Assembly (NCBI RefSeq): GCF_003952725.1
Contig: NZ_CP032509.1
Location: 2,566,001 to 2,630,000, forward strand
Source of the DNA: Georhizobium profundi
Lineage (GTDB): Bacteria > Pseudomonadota > Alphaproteobacteria > Rhizobiales > Rhizobiaceae
DNA: 64,000 nt
Direction of reading: 5' to 3'
In this document: piece after piece, positions 8,712 through 19,365 of the stretch
Layout: every line of letters starts with the position of its first letter
Numbering within the stretch: the first letter of the stretch is position 1
Program-made: the position numbers and the translations under genes
Notes under the pieces: model-generated
The model's database searches: none
Seen by the model: the letters and a program-made list of their open reading frames with translations, nothing else
What the model was told of the DNA's origin: nothing

Positions 8712-9209
8712 TTAGCCTTTGTGATCCTTGGCGATGGGCTCGACATAGGAAAAGCCGAGATCCCACGGGAAATAGATCCAGGTGTCCTGGCTGACTTCGG
8801 TGACGAAGCTATCGACCAGTGGACGACCCTTTGGCTTGGCGTAGACGGTTGCAAAATGGGCCTTGGGCAGCATGGCGCGCACGATGGCAGCGGTTTTGCC
8901 CGTGTCGGTCAGGTCGTCAACGATGAGGGTGTCTTCGCCGTCGTTTTCCAGAAGATCGTCATTGATGCGCTTCAGGACCTGCATTTCACCCTGATTGGCA
9001 TAGTCGTGGTAGGAGGCGACGCAGACCGTCTCGATCATGCGAATGCCAAGCTCGCGCGCGATGATTGCGGCCGGCACGAGGCCGCCACGCGTGATGCAGA
9101 CGATCGCCTTCCACTGCGTTCCATTGCCCGACAGGCGCCAGGCGAGCGCGCGCGCGTCGCGGTGGAACTGGTCCCAGGAGACGGGAAAGGCCTTGTCTGG
9201 CAGCGACAT
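8712..9209 (-). CDS. gpt: Xanthine phosphoribosyltransferase
   Basis: Purine salvage enzyme of 165 aa that transfers phosphoribose from PRPP to xanthine or guanine. The PRPP-binding motif is seen as [15 protein letters not shown], and [20 protein letters not shown] matches the N-terminal Gpt signature; IYFPWD near the end is characteristic of Gpt. Length is close to E. coli Gpt (152 aa). Start 9209 ([18 protein letters not shown]) is chosen because homology begins there. It lies 73 bp downstream of the CinA-type gene on the same strand. Confidence 0.92.
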   Translation of the reverse strand: MSLPDKAFPVSWDQFHRDARALAWRLSGNGTQWKAIVCITRGGLVPAAIIARELGIRMIETVCVASYHDYANQGEMQVLKRINDDLLENDGEDTLIVDDLTDTGKTAAIVRAMLPKAHFATVYAKPKGRPLVDSFVTEVSQDTWIYFPWDLGFSYVEPIAKDHKG

Positions 9210-9282
9210 GAAGGAAGGCTCCGGCGTTTGAGGTTGCGAGGCCAATAGCGGGAACGCCTGGGTGGCGCAAGCGCGTGGCCTG

Positions 9283-10050
9283 TCAGTCGTTAGGGACAAT
9301 CGCGTCGATCATGGCCGCGATGGCATCCTGTGCGGCCTGCGCGGCTTGAAGATCACGGGAGCGTGCGACGATCTCGGTGGAGAAGCGCTTGCCGTCGTAC
9401 CGTGGGTAGGAGCCGATGACGACGTTCGAATGTGCCTTCTGGATCGCCGCCAACGGGCCACCGATATCGCCTTCGCCATAGGGGCAGGCGACCGACAGCG
9501 AGTGGATCTTCGCTCCGGTCTTCAATGTCGGCATGACGTTGTCCAGCATCGCCTGGAAGACGGACGGCACGCCGGCCATGACGTGAATGTTGTCCACGAT
9601 GAAGCCCGGCGCCTTCGAGACCGGGTTTCCGATATGGGCGGCGCCGATCGGCATGCGCGCCATGCGCTGTCGCGCCTCGGTGAATTCCAGCCCGCGGCCG
9701 GCATAATGGTCAGCCAGAAGTGCCATTGCCGCGGGATCATGGGTGCATTCCCGCCCGACGGCATCCGCGATGGCATCGGCGGTGATGTCGTCATGGGTGG
9801 GGCCGATTCCACCGGATGTGAAGAGATAGGTGTAGCGCTTGGACAGGGCCCGCACGGCCTCGACGATCGCGTCGTGATCATCGGAGACGATGCGCACTTC
9901 CTTGAGGTCGATCCCGGCGGCCGTCATCATGTCGGCGAGATGGCCGATATTGCGGTCTTTTGTGCGGCCGGACAAAAGCTCATCGCCGATCGCCAGCATG
10001 GCTGCGGTGACCGTGTCCGTTGCGGCTGCGTCGTTCGGCTTTTCGCTCAT
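9283..10050 (-). CDS. CinA-like competence/damage-inducible protein (MoCF-binding domain)
   Basis: 255-aa protein made only of the MoaB/Mog molybdopterin-binding fold (PF00994): [19 protein letters not shown], then [18 protein letters not shown], both diagnostic of the CinA N-terminal domain. The C-terminal nicotinamide-nucleotide deamidase domain (PncC) of full CinA is absent, which is normal for this short alphaproteobacterial form. Its function in vivo is unsettled; nucleotide or cofactor hydrolysis is suggested by family. Probably co-transcribed with gpt and divergent from wrbA. Confidence 0.88.
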   Translation of the reverse strand: MSEKPNDAAATDTVTAAMLAIGDELLSGRTKDRNIGHLADMMTAAGIDLKEVRIVSDDHDAIVEAVRALSKRYTYLFTSGGIGPTHDDITADAIADAVGRECTHDPAAMALLADHYAGRGLEFTEARQRMARMPIGAAHIGNPVSKAPGFIVDNIHVMAGVPSVFQAMLDNVMPTLKTGAKIHSLSVACPYGEGDIGGPLAAIQKAHSNVVIGSYPRYDGKRFSTEIVARSRDLQAAQAAQDAIAAMIDAIVPND

Positions 10051-10248
10051 TGTCTCCTACTCATTCTCGCTGACGTCTCGGATAGAAGGATCGATACGCA
10101 TCGGATCACCTGGCTGATTGAACCTAACTGTGAACAATCCGTTGATGACCTGATGGCTTTCGCTGAACGATCGTTTGGCTATCGTGCCGCCACCATTCCG
10201 AACCGGCCATCGCCGGGCCTTTCAATCTCACTACAAGGAGCTGACGCA

Positions 10249-10845
10249 ATGGCCAAGGTGCTCGTACTTTATTACTCGACCTGGGGACACATCGAGCAGA
10301 TGGCGCATGCCGTCGCGGAAGGCGCACGCAAGGGCGGCGCCGAGGTGACCGTCAAGCGCGTGCCCGAACTCGTGCCCGACGATGTCGCCAAGGCCTATCA
10401 CTACAAGCTCGAACAGGAGGCGCCGATCGCGTCGCCGAACGAGCTCGCCGACTACGACGCGATCATCTTCGGTACGCCCACCCGCTACGGGAACATGGCC
10501 GCGCAGATGAAGAACTTCCTCGACCAGACCGGCGCGCTTTGGGCCGAAGGCAAGCTTGTCGGCAAAGTCGGCTCGGCCTTCACCTCGTCGGCCACACAGC
10601 ATGGTGGCCAGGAAACCACGCTGACCAGCTTCCACACGGTGCTGCTGCACCACGGGATGGTCATCGTTGGTCTGCCCTATGCCTTCCAGGGCCAGATGGG
10701 CGTGGAAGAAGTCAAGGGCGGCTCACCTTACGGTGCCACGACGATTGCAGCTGGCGACGGTTCGCGCCAGCCTTCCACCATCGAGCTCGACGGTGCGCGC
10801 TATCAGGGCGAGCACGTCGCAAAGATCGCGGCCAAGCTCGCTTAA
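10249..10845 (+). CDS. wrbA: NAD(P)H:quinone oxidoreductase, WrbA type
   Basis: Flavodoxin-like FMN enzyme that reduces quinones by two electrons. It has exactly the E. coli WrbA length (198 aa). It shows the FMN phosphate loop [12 protein letters not shown], the [22 protein letters not shown] signature region, [14 protein letters not shown] and [12 protein letters not shown] 10249 lies 8 nt after AAGGAG. The long frame extending further upstream is not part of the gene. Confidence 0.96.
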   Translation: MAKVLVLYYSTWGHIEQMAHAVAEGARKGGAEVTVKRVPELVPDDVAKAYHYKLEQEAPIASPNELADYDAIIFGTPTRYGNMAAQMKNFLDQTGALWAEGKLVGKVGSAFTSSATQHGGQETTLTSFHTVLLHHGMVIVGLPYAFQGQMGVEEVKGGSPYGATTIAAGDGSRQPSTIELDGARYQGEHVAKIAAKLA

Positions 10846-10870
10846 AACGAAGCTCTGCAACCACGATGAT

Positions 10871-10896
10871 GGGGTCGTCCCGAAAGGGGCGGCCCC
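10871..10896 (+). terminator. Hairpin between wrbA and tadG-like gene
   Basis: Eleven-pair stem GGGGTCGTCCC / GGGGCGGCCCC (two G-U pairs) with a GAAA tetraloop, between two converging genes. The T tract is poor (ATTCCGTTT), so termination strength is uncertain. Confidence 0.6.
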
Positions 10897-10912
10897 ATTC
10901 CGTTTGCGGAGG

Positions 10913-12031
10913 TCAGCGCGCGACCCGGACGAGAAGATTTGCAGCCTCGGCGCCGATGCGCTCGAAAGCCGCCATGAGTTGATCGGCAGTGGCCGCTTCG
11001 AAATAGTGATCGGCGCTCGACGCACATTCCCTCAGCATGGCTTGACCGCCGCGGGTGGCTTCGAATGCCACCGAGTAGATGATGACGTCTGCCTGCTTTG
11101 CATCGGCGCAACGGTTGAGTGTGTAGCGCGTATCCGACGCATAATTGTTTTCACCATCGGTCATGAAGAGGATGATGCGGGCGGGCTTTTCCTGTCCATT
11201 GCGGGCCCTGTGTTCGCTGCGCTCGCGGTCGCGGATCACGGATTTGTAGGCAGCATCGAAGGCTTGGGATGAATTGGTGCCGCCGCTTGCGCGGATCGAC
11301 TGCACGAACTGCGATGTGCTAGCCGTACCCCAAGCGGGCTGGCGTTCGGACTTCTTTTCTTCCGCATAGGTGGTGATCCCCATCCGGACATACTGGGTCT
11401 GAGGATCCGCAGTCGTGAGTTGCTGACTTAGATTGGCGACAGCGCGCTTCAAGGTGGCGAGACGGGTAGGCTGTCTGAGCCAGCTGCAAAGGAATTCATA
11501 TTCGGAAGCCTGGCACCCATTCATCGATCCCGACTGGTCGAGCACGAGCATCATCGAAAATGCGCTGTGGGTCTCACTCGAACTGACCGACACGCTTTCG
11601 GTGTGAAAAGAGAGGCTGTCGCCGGGTATCAGCCAGCTCGGAAACATCATCTGAACGGCGCCATCGACGGTGAGACGGACTTCTGCCGTACGCCCGCCGC
11701 GGGCTTCATCCAGTTCGGCCACGATCTGCGGGTTGAGCGAGGCGAGTTCTGTCGTTTTTACCGAGCTGCTCTGGCTCAACTGCGCGAAGAAGAAGACTTC
11801 GGCGAGCTCCCTGGCGTCGTCTTCGCTGAAGTCGCCAAGCGCGAGCTTCGACGCCGCAGCAAGCGTTGCCGCATCGGCCGCGTTGGCGGCGTGGCTGCGG
11901 AAGGAGAGTGCTCGCGTGTAGTCGATAGCCAACGATGCCACCCCCAAAAGCAGGGGCAGCAACAACGCCAATTGAATGGCGAATGAACCATTTTGGTCGC
12001 GCATCATGCGCACGACCCGTCTCAGCATCAT
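10913..12031 (-). CDS. TadE/TadG-like protein with von Willebrand factor A domain
   Basis: 372-aa protein of the Flp-pilus/Tad type. Residues about 10-40 form the TadG-like membrane anchor (NGSFAIQLALLLPLLLGVAS followed by LAIDYTRA). The second half is a VWA domain with a complete MIDAS: DQSGS, the Thr in GGTNSSQAF, and the Asp in FMTDGENN. Such proteins act in pilus assembly or as envelope scaffolds. No other tad genes are adjacent, so a Flp-pilus role is not supported by context. MRDQNG (12004) is an alternative start. Confidence 0.85.
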   Translation of the reverse strand: MMLRRVVRMMRDQNGSFAIQLALLLPLLLGVASLAIDYTRALSFRSHAANAADAATLAAASKLALGDFSEDDARELAEVFFFAQLSQSSSVKTTELASLNPQIVAELDEARGGRTAEVRLTVDGAVQMMFPSWLIPGDSLSFHTESVSVSSSETHSAFSMMLVLDQSGSMNGCQASEYEFLCSWLRQPTRLATLKRAVANLSQQLTTADPQTQYVRMGITTYAEEKKSERQPAWGTASTSQFVQSIRASGGTNSSQAFDAAYKSVIRDRERSEHRARNGQEKPARIILFMTDGENNYASDTRYTLNRCADAKQADVIIYSVAFEATRGGQAMLRECASSADHYFEAATADQLMAAFERIGAEAANLLVRVAR

Positions 12032-12192
12032 GCTTATGGACGGGGTATACCTTCTATTGCACCCGCCAATTGCGCCGATACATCTTAAAATTGCGTTTCA
12101 TAAAGCATGGACATCTTCACCGTCCAAGAACTTGAAAACTCGTAAGAGGACTTTCGCTGCGCCGTACGCCAAGCTATTGAATCGCCCCGCGT

Positions 12193-12277
12193 GCGGGCGT
12201 GGTGGAATGGTAGACACACGGGACTTAAAATCCCGAGACCCTGGGTCGTGCGGGTTCGAGTCCCGCCGCCCGCACCA
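12193..12277 (+). tRNA. tRNA-Leu (anticodon UAA)
   Basis: 85-nt class II tRNA with acceptor GCGGGCG / CGCCCGC, anticodon stem CGGGA / TCCCG, loop CTTAAAA with TAA at 12226-12228, a long variable arm, T-loop TTCGAGT, and an encoded CCA. No integrase follows it. Confidence 0.96.
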
Positions 12278-12425
12278 AGGCATCCTCGGATTTGTTGACC
12301 AACTTTTGGGCAAGTGCCCGCATCGTTGCCATTATGGCCAAATGGTGACACAGACAGTCCGACGCCGCGAGCACTGGTGAATCGTGGTCGACATGCCACT
12401 TTCGCTTGCAACGGATGCCTGATCC

Positions 12426-13640
12426 ATGGCCGGACTGATTGCGCTCTCGCTGTCTTATATCCTGTCCCAGTTCTTCCGGTCGTTTCTGGCGGTACTGACG
12501 CCGACGCTCTCGACCGATCTCGGGATGACCAATGCGCAATTGTCGCTGGCCTCGGGAATCTGGTTCGTCACCTTCGCGCTCATGCAGTTTGCAGTGGGCA
12601 CCTGGCTCGATCGCTATGGCCCGCGGCGGACGGCGTCTATGCTTCTGGCTGTTGGCGGTGCGGGTGGGGCGATGATCTTCGCAACGGCCGAAACGCCAGG
12701 CATGATCATTCTGGCCATGGCGCTGATCGGCATCGGCTGCTCGCCGCTTCTGATGGCATCGCTGTTCATCTTTGCGCGACTGTACTCACCGCTGCGCTTT
12801 GCCGTCTTTGCCTCCTGGTTCATCGCGGTCGGCAATGCCGGCAATGTCCTCGGCGCCGCGCCGCTCGCCGCCTCGGTGGAGTTCTTCGGCTGGCGAACAT
12901 CCATGGCGGCGCTTGGCGCGATCAGCCTCATGGTGGCGGTTGCGATCTTCGTGCTGGTGCGCGATCCGGACAAGCTCGAATCCGATGGCCAGTCGAGCGG
13001 ACTGAGGGGATATATCGACCTTTTGAAGATGCCGGTTCTCTGGGCGATCATCCCGCTTACCGCCGTCAACTACGCGCCGGCGGCGACGATCCGTGGCTTG
13101 TGGGCGGGGCCTTATCTGGACCAGGTTTACGGCGCCGGGTCGCTGCTCATCGGAAATGTCGCGCTCGCCATGGCAATCGCCATGGTCATCGGAAGCTTCG
13201 CTTATGGCCCGCTCGATACCATGCTGCGCACCCGCAAATGGGTCGCGTTCGGCGGCAATGCGGCGAGTTTCTCCATTCTCGTTGCGCTGGTCCTGGTGCC
13301 AATGCCACCCTTCGCGTTCGCCGCTGCCGCGCTGGTCGCGATCGGGCTGTTCGGCACGAGCTATGGCGTCCTCATGGCGCATGCGCGGGCGTTTTTCCCG
13401 GCACATTTGACCGGGCGTGGCGTGACGCTGATGAACTTCTTCTCGATCGGCGGCGCAGGGCTCATCCAGTTCGCCACGGGGCCGGTTTTCGGTTCCGCCT
13501 ATGATGGCGCCAACCCTGCATCGGCCTATTCGACGCTGTTCGGCTTCTACGCGCTGCTGCTCGCCATCGGGCTTGCGATCTACATATTCTCGCGCGATGC
13601 GAGGCCCGGCGAGCGGGTGAGCTCCAGCGTCGCCAGATAG
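12426..13640 (+). CDS. MFS transporter
   Basis: Major facilitator of 404 aa with about 12 hydrophobic segments. The loop 2-3 signature is present as GTWLDRYGPRRT. The central loop carries charged DPDKLESDGQSS. Substrate is unknown; the family includes many drug, nitrate and organic-acid carriers. Its last 61 bp overlap the convergent alpha/beta hydrolase gene, so the two mRNAs are complementary at their 3' ends. Confidence 0.88.
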   Translation: MAGLIALSLSYILSQFFRSFLAVLTPTLSTDLGMTNAQLSLASGIWFVTFALMQFAVGTWLDRYGPRRTASMLLAVGGAGGAMIFATAETPGMIILAMALIGIGCSPLLMASLFIFARLYSPLRFAVFASWFIAVGNAGNVLGAAPLAASVEFFGWRTSMAALGAISLMVAVAIFVLVRDPDKLESDGQSSGLRGYIDLLKMPVLWAIIPLTAVNYAPAATIRGLWAGPYLDQVYGAGSLLIGNVALAMAIAMVIGSFAYGPLDTMLRTRKWVAFGGNAASFSILVALVLVPMPPFAFAAAALVAIGLFGTSYGVLMAHARAFFPAHLTGRGVTLMNFFSIGGAGLIQFATGPVFGSAYDGANPASAYSTLFGFYALLLAIGLAIYIFSRDARPGERVSSSVAR

Positions 13641-14611
13641 TCGAGGATCTCCCCTGCAAGCGACGCGGTGGTGGACGGTGAGATGATGTCGCCGGCGACC
13701 ACATGGTTCTGCGGATCGTCGCTCTCTGTCACCAGCAAGGTCTCCGTCGGTGCGCCCCAACGGGCCGATATCGCAGCCGTCTTGTCCGGACGAACGATGG
13801 TATCTCCCTCGGAATAGACGAAGAGCGTGGGGACCTCGATCGATTCGATGGGCGCTTGCGCCGCCAGATCCACAAGCGCGGCCATCGGCAAGAGTGCAGC
13901 CGTCGGGTAGGTGGTGGTCCAGTTCGCTTCATGCGCCGCATTTCTGGGCGTGAAGCTGCGCGAGCTCCCGATCAGAAGGTCCGCCAGCGGGCCACCCCAC
14001 GGCATTGTGAGGATGCCGGAGCCGGATGCGGCGAGACCGAAGTTCGGTGAAATCATCACGGTAGCCGCGACATCGTCGGCGAGGTTCGGCTGGGTCATCG
14101 CCCAGGTGACGAGCGTTGCGCCCGTCGATGTGCCCATCAAGACGACGCGATCGCCCAAACGGCGTCCGATTCCAATGGCTTCCGCGAGATCGTTCACCCA
14201 TTGATTCACCGTGGCCTCGGCCATCGCATCGCCGGTCCGGCCGTGGCCGGACAATCGCGTAAAGAACAGATTGACGCCAAGCGACTGCGCAACCAGATCC
14301 GGCAGCGGGCGCACCTCCGTCGGCGAGGCCGAGAAGCCATGGACGTAGACGAGGGAAATGGGTGTCGGCAGTTTCGCTGCGGGGTCGGCCCACACGATCT
14401 GCTTGCTCTGGTTCGGCCGGATGTCACCGAAGGCGGCCTCCGTGCGCTCCAGATAAGCATCCAGATCGGCGTCGATCGACGCCGCTTCGAAGCTTACGGT
14501 GGTATCGACGTCAGGACGCGGGCCGAGCGTCCACAGCACGAAGAGGACGAAGATGACTGCAGCGAGCAGGAGAAGCAGCCGTCGCATCGCCTTTCCCACT
14601 CGCACGATCAT
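13580..14611 (-). CDS. Membrane-anchored alpha/beta hydrolase
   Basis: 343-aa hydrolase with an N-terminal membrane anchor (residues about 9-30, RRLLLLLAAVIFVLFVLWTL). The nucleophile elbow is GTSTG with Ser162; acid DTIVRPD and the catalytic His in DDPQNHVVAGD complete a triad, and YVHGFSASPTE forms the oxyanion region. The fold resembles carboxylesterase/monoglyceride-lipase-like enzymes; the substrate is unknown. A start at 14587 (MRRLLLLL) has an equally good ribosome site. Confidence 0.82.
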   Translation of the reverse strand: MIVRVGKAMRRLLLLLAAVIFVLFVLWTLGPRPDVDTTVSFEAASIDADLDAYLERTEAAFGDIRPNQSKQIVWADPAAKLPTPISLVYVHGFSASPTEVRPLPDLVAQSLGVNLFFTRLSGHGRTGDAMAEATVNQWVNDLAEAIGIGRRLGDRVVLMGTSTGATLVTWAMTQPNLADDVAATVMISPNFGLAASGSGILTMPWGGPLADLLIGSSRSFTPRNAAHEANWTTTYPTAALLPMAALVDLAAQAPIESIEVPTLFVYSEGDTIVRPDKTAAISARWGAPTETLLVTESDDPQNHVVAGDIISPSTTASLAGEILDYLATLELTRSPGLASRENM

Positions 14612-14634
14612 CGCTCCAGATAGAGATGGTTTCG

Positions 14635-15684
14635 TCAGCCGCCCGTGACGCTCATGTGGCGGGAAACGGCCGGGCGATTGTTGCGCCGGTCGATGACGAA
14701 GTCATGACCCTTCGGCTTGCGGCCGATCGCTTCGTCGATCGCATCGGAGACGAGACCGTTGCCTTCGGAGGCGCGCAATGCGGCACGAAGATCTGCGGCA
14801 TCTTCCTGGCCGAGGCACATGAACAGCGTTCCCGTGCAGGTGAGGCGCACCCGGTTGCAGCTTTCGCAGAAATTGTGGGTCATCGGCGTGATGAAGCCCA
14901 AGCGGCCGCCGGTTTCGGCAATTTCGACGTATCGCGCCGGGCCGCCGGTCTTGTAGGAAATGTCGATCATCGTGAACTGCCGGGCAAGGTCGGCGCGCAG
15001 CAGCGAGAGCGGCAGATAGTGGTCGGTCCGATCCTCGTCGATCTCGCCCATTGGCATCGTTTCGATGACCGTCATGTCCATGCCCTTGCCATGGGCCCAG
15101 CGGATCATCTCGGGTATTTCGGCGTCGTTGAAACCCTTGAGCGCCACGGCATTGATCTTGACGTGAATGCCAGCCGCCTGGGCCGCTTCGATGCCTTCCA
15201 GAACGCGCGAAAGCTCGCCCCAGCGGGTGATCTGGCGAAACTTGTCGGGGTCAAGCGTATCGAGAGATACGTTGATGCGGCGCACACCACATTCGGCGAG
15301 CTCAGCGGCAAAACGCGAGAGCTGCGAGCCGTTTGTGGTCAGCGTCAATTCCTCGAGAGCACCGGATTTCAGGTGCCGCGAGAGATCGCGGATGAGATGC
15401 ATGATGTTCTTACGCACCAGCGGCTCGCCGCCGGTGAGACGCAGCCTGCGGACGCCCTTTTCGATGAACACCGTGCAGAGGCGGTCGAGTTCCTCGAGCG
15501 ACAGCAGGTCCTTCTTCGGGAGAAACGTCATGTTCTCCGCCATGCAATAGGTGCAGCGGAAGTCGCAACGATCCGTCACCGACACGCGTAGATAGCTGAT
15601 TGCGCGACCGAAAGGATCGATCATCGGTGGCTCGGTGACGGCTAGCGGGCGTGCGCCTGCCGTGGAATTGTTGAACTGGTTCAA
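14635..15684 (-). CDS. moaA: GTP 3',8-cyclase
   Basis: Radical SAM enzyme that starts molybdenum cofactor synthesis by converting GTP to 3',8-cyclo-GTP. The N-terminal cluster motif is Cys40-x3-Cys44-x2-Cys47 (CDFRCTYC), the second cluster is CESC plus CTGTLFMC near the C-terminus, and the protein ends in the essential Gly-Gly. [11 protein letters not shown] and INVSLDTLD are further MoaA signatures. 349 aa is full length. No other moa genes are adjacent; it is divergent from the DUF971 gene. Confidence 0.96.
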   Translation of the reverse strand: MNQFNNSTAGARPLAVTEPPMIDPFGRAISYLRVSVTDRCDFRCTYCMAENMTFLPKKDLLSLEELDRLCTVFIEKGVRRLRLTGGEPLVRKNIMHLIRDLSRHLKSGALEELTLTTNGSQLSRFAAELAECGVRRINVSLDTLDPDKFRQITRWGELSRVLEGIEAAQAAGIHVKINAVALKGFNDAEIPEMIRWAHGKGMDMTVIETMPMGEIDEDRTDHYLPLSLLRADLARQFTMIDISYKTGGPARYVEIAETGGRLGFITPMTHNFCESCNRVRLTCTGTLFMCLGQEDAADLRAALRASEGNGLVSDAIDEAIGRKPKGHDFVIDRRNNRPAVSRHMSVTGG

Positions 15685-15829
15685 TGCATTTCTCCCTGCG
15701 CCCTATGTTGCGACGATGAGGCGCCGCGTCAAGGCGCGATCAAGGTTCTGCCTTGCCGGTCACGGAAACTTGGCTTTAGACGCTAAAGGCGACTAAGGAA
15801 AAGCCGGTATCGACGAAAGGACGAGATTG

Positions 15830-16225
15830 ATGAGCGCGACCGAGCAAAGCCAGGACGCTCCACAGGAGTTGCGCGTATCCAAGGATCGGAAGCTTCTGAC
15901 CGTGCGCTTCGGTGATGCCGAGGCCTATGCGCTAGAGGCGGAACTGCTTCGGGTCTGCTCGCCGTCTGCGGAAGTGCAGGGCCATGGTCCCGGACAGGCC
16001 ATCACGGTGTATGGCAAGCGCGACGTCGCCATCATGACGATCGACTCGGTCGGGCATTATGCGATCCGGATCACCTTCGACGACATGCACAATTCCGGGA
16101 TATTCTCCTGGCCGTTCCTGCGGGAACTGGGGCGCGAGCGGGAAACACGATGGGCCGATTATCTGGCCGACCTCGACGCCAGAGGCTTATCGCGCGATCC
16201 GGTGCGCCCGGTCAGGCGAAACTAG
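15830..16225 (+). CDS. DUF971 domain protein
   Basis: 131-aa protein of the gamma-butyrobetaine-hydroxylase-like N-terminal fold (PF06155/DUF971). It opens with LRVSKDRKLLTVRFGDAEAY and contains DVAIMTIDSVGHYAIRITFD and SGIFSWPFLREL, the family's conserved line. Function is unknown; homologues often lie near moa/mob or Fe-S genes, consistent with moaA here. The ATG at 15830 follows AAGGACGA; a TTG one codon upstream is less likely. Confidence 0.88.
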   Translation: MSATEQSQDAPQELRVSKDRKLLTVRFGDAEAYALEAELLRVCSPSAEVQGHGPGQAITVYGKRDVAIMTIDSVGHYAIRITFDDMHNSGIFSWPFLRELGRERETRWADYLADLDARGLSRDPVRPVRRN

Positions 16226-16250
16226 GTAGGGTGTTCTGCTGATCCGGTAA

Positions 16251-17327
16251 TCAGGCGGAAATCTTCCGGTACATGGCGCGTGCTTCGGACAATTCGCCGT
16301 CAGCGCCCGGCATGTGCATAGTGACGCGATTGCGTCCGGCATTTTTCGACGCGTAAAGCGCGGCGTCGGCCTTGCGGTAGAGGTCGCTCTCGTTTTCGGC
16401 ATCCGCGGCCATGCAGACGCCCATGGAGAGGGTGACCGGGCCGTAGTCGGTGCCGGTGCGCTGGTTGACGAAGGGCGTCTGTTCCACCGTCGTGCGGATG
16501 CGGTTGGCGATGCTCATCGTCTCGGCCGCAGTCGTACCGGCCAGGATGAAGCCGAACTCCTCGCCGCCGGTGCGTGCGATGAAGACATCCTTGCGCAATG
16601 CCGCCCGAAAGAGGCTGCCGATAAGCTTGATGACCTTGTCGCCGACCGGGTGGCCGAACGTATCGTTGATGCGCTTGAACTTGTCGATGTCGGCAATCAC
16701 GAGGGCAAAATACATCGCCGATTTCTGATCGCTGTAGATCTGCGCCATCATGTCGTCGAATGCCCGGCGATTGGACAACTGCGTCATGACATCGGTATGG
16801 GCCATGCGCTTGTACTCGTCCAACTCGTTGCGGACGCGGGTGATTTCGCTGGCATGGCCGACCATGCCATTTATGACGGTGCGCGAATCGCTGATCGTGC
16901 TGTCGGTCGCCGTGGTGAGAATGGTGATGAAGTTGCGGATGATGTCGACGCGCAGGGATTCCGGGTCGACCATCTCGGCATTCGCACGGCCAAGCGTGCG
17001 ACCATAGTTTTCAAGCTTGGACTGTTCGCGTCGAAGCAGTTGCAGGCATTCCTCGATGTTGCGAGAAATCGTCTCCTGCGCATCGGCAACGATGCCCTGG
17101 CCGTGGTGGTGAACGAGGAACTGCCGTCCGAGCGCATCGAGATCGGCCTGGGTCGGGCTGGTGCCGAGCGCCACGAAAGCCCGGGTCAGGGCCGGATCGG
17201 AGCCAGCAAAAGCTTCGTAGACGAGTTCGTAATTGCGGGGCAGACCAGGGATATTGAGCCGGCGCATGGATATGGCGATGCGAGTCGCAATGTCTCCGGG
17301 CGCCGGGCGTCTAGCTGTCTGGTTCAT
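16251..17327 (-). CDS. Diguanylate cyclase (GGDEF domain)
   Basis: 358-aa cytosolic c-di-GMP synthase. Residues 1-170 form an alpha-helical region with coiled-coil character (QETISRNIEECLQLLRREQS) and no membrane segment. The C-terminal GGDEF domain has TDVMTQLSNRRAFDD, DIDKFKRINDTFGHPVGDKV and the active-site loop GGEEF, which is catalytically competent in the family. The allosteric I-site is RKDV instead of RxxD, so product inhibition may be lost. Convergent with the DUF971 gene, 25 bp apart. Confidence 0.92.
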   Translation of the reverse strand: MNQTARRPAPGDIATRIAISMRRLNIPGLPRNYELVYEAFAGSDPALTRAFVALGTSPTQADLDALGRQFLVHHHGQGIVADAQETISRNIEECLQLLRREQSKLENYGRTLGRANAEMVDPESLRVDIIRNFITILTTATDSTISDSRTVINGMVGHASEITRVRNELDEYKRMAHTDVMTQLSNRRAFDDMMAQIYSDQKSAMYFALVIADIDKFKRINDTFGHPVGDKVIKLIGSLFRAALRKDVFIARTGGEEFGFILAGTTAAETMSIANRIRTTVEQTPFVNQRTGTDYGPVTLSMGVCMAADAENESDLYRKADAALYASKNAGRNRVTMHMPGADGELSEARAMYRKISA

Positions 17328-17427
17328 GCCCGTTTTTCCAAGTTTAGTTTTTGCTGTCCGTCCTGCAAAATCTATGCACGAAAGGTTCTAAATTGATTAA
17401 CACTTTAGCGCTTCAGCATATGCTTGG

Positions 17428-17446
17428 ACGCCGGAGTATCCGGCGT
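17428..17446 (-). terminator. Possible terminator hairpin after fumarase gene
   Basis: Perfect 8-bp stem ACGCCGGA / TCCGGCGT with a 3-nt loop, 17 bp after the fumarase stop codon. No U tract follows on the minus strand, so it may stabilise the mRNA 3' end rather than terminate. Confidence 0.4.
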
Positions 17447-17462
17447 TGCAGGCTGCAGCGCC

Positions 17463-19070
<1,608 letters not shown>

Positions 19071-19365
19071 GATTCGTCATCCAGAGATATTGACGGAGGA
19101 TGGGCAGGAGAGCGCCCGGAGCCCGTTTAGCCCGCGTCCATAAGCAATGCAATCGGCCGGCGGGCGAGCCGCGCAAGCGCCGCCCCTTATGCAAAACGGC
19201 CACTGTTGGCGGAAAAGAAGCCGGCCAGCGGCCAACATTAGCCATCGCTTCTACCCGTCATCCAATGTGTTGGTTACCATTTGTTTGCCATGAGGGGCTT
19301 AGGGTCCCGGGTTCATGCCGTCCCGGTTCGGGTCGGCAAACGGACATCGAAAACACGGAGCTGGT

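Noticed and set aside
12193..12277. tRNA-Leu(UAA) as a second integration site
   Set aside because: Followed by an ordinary MFS gene and no integrase or phage genes.
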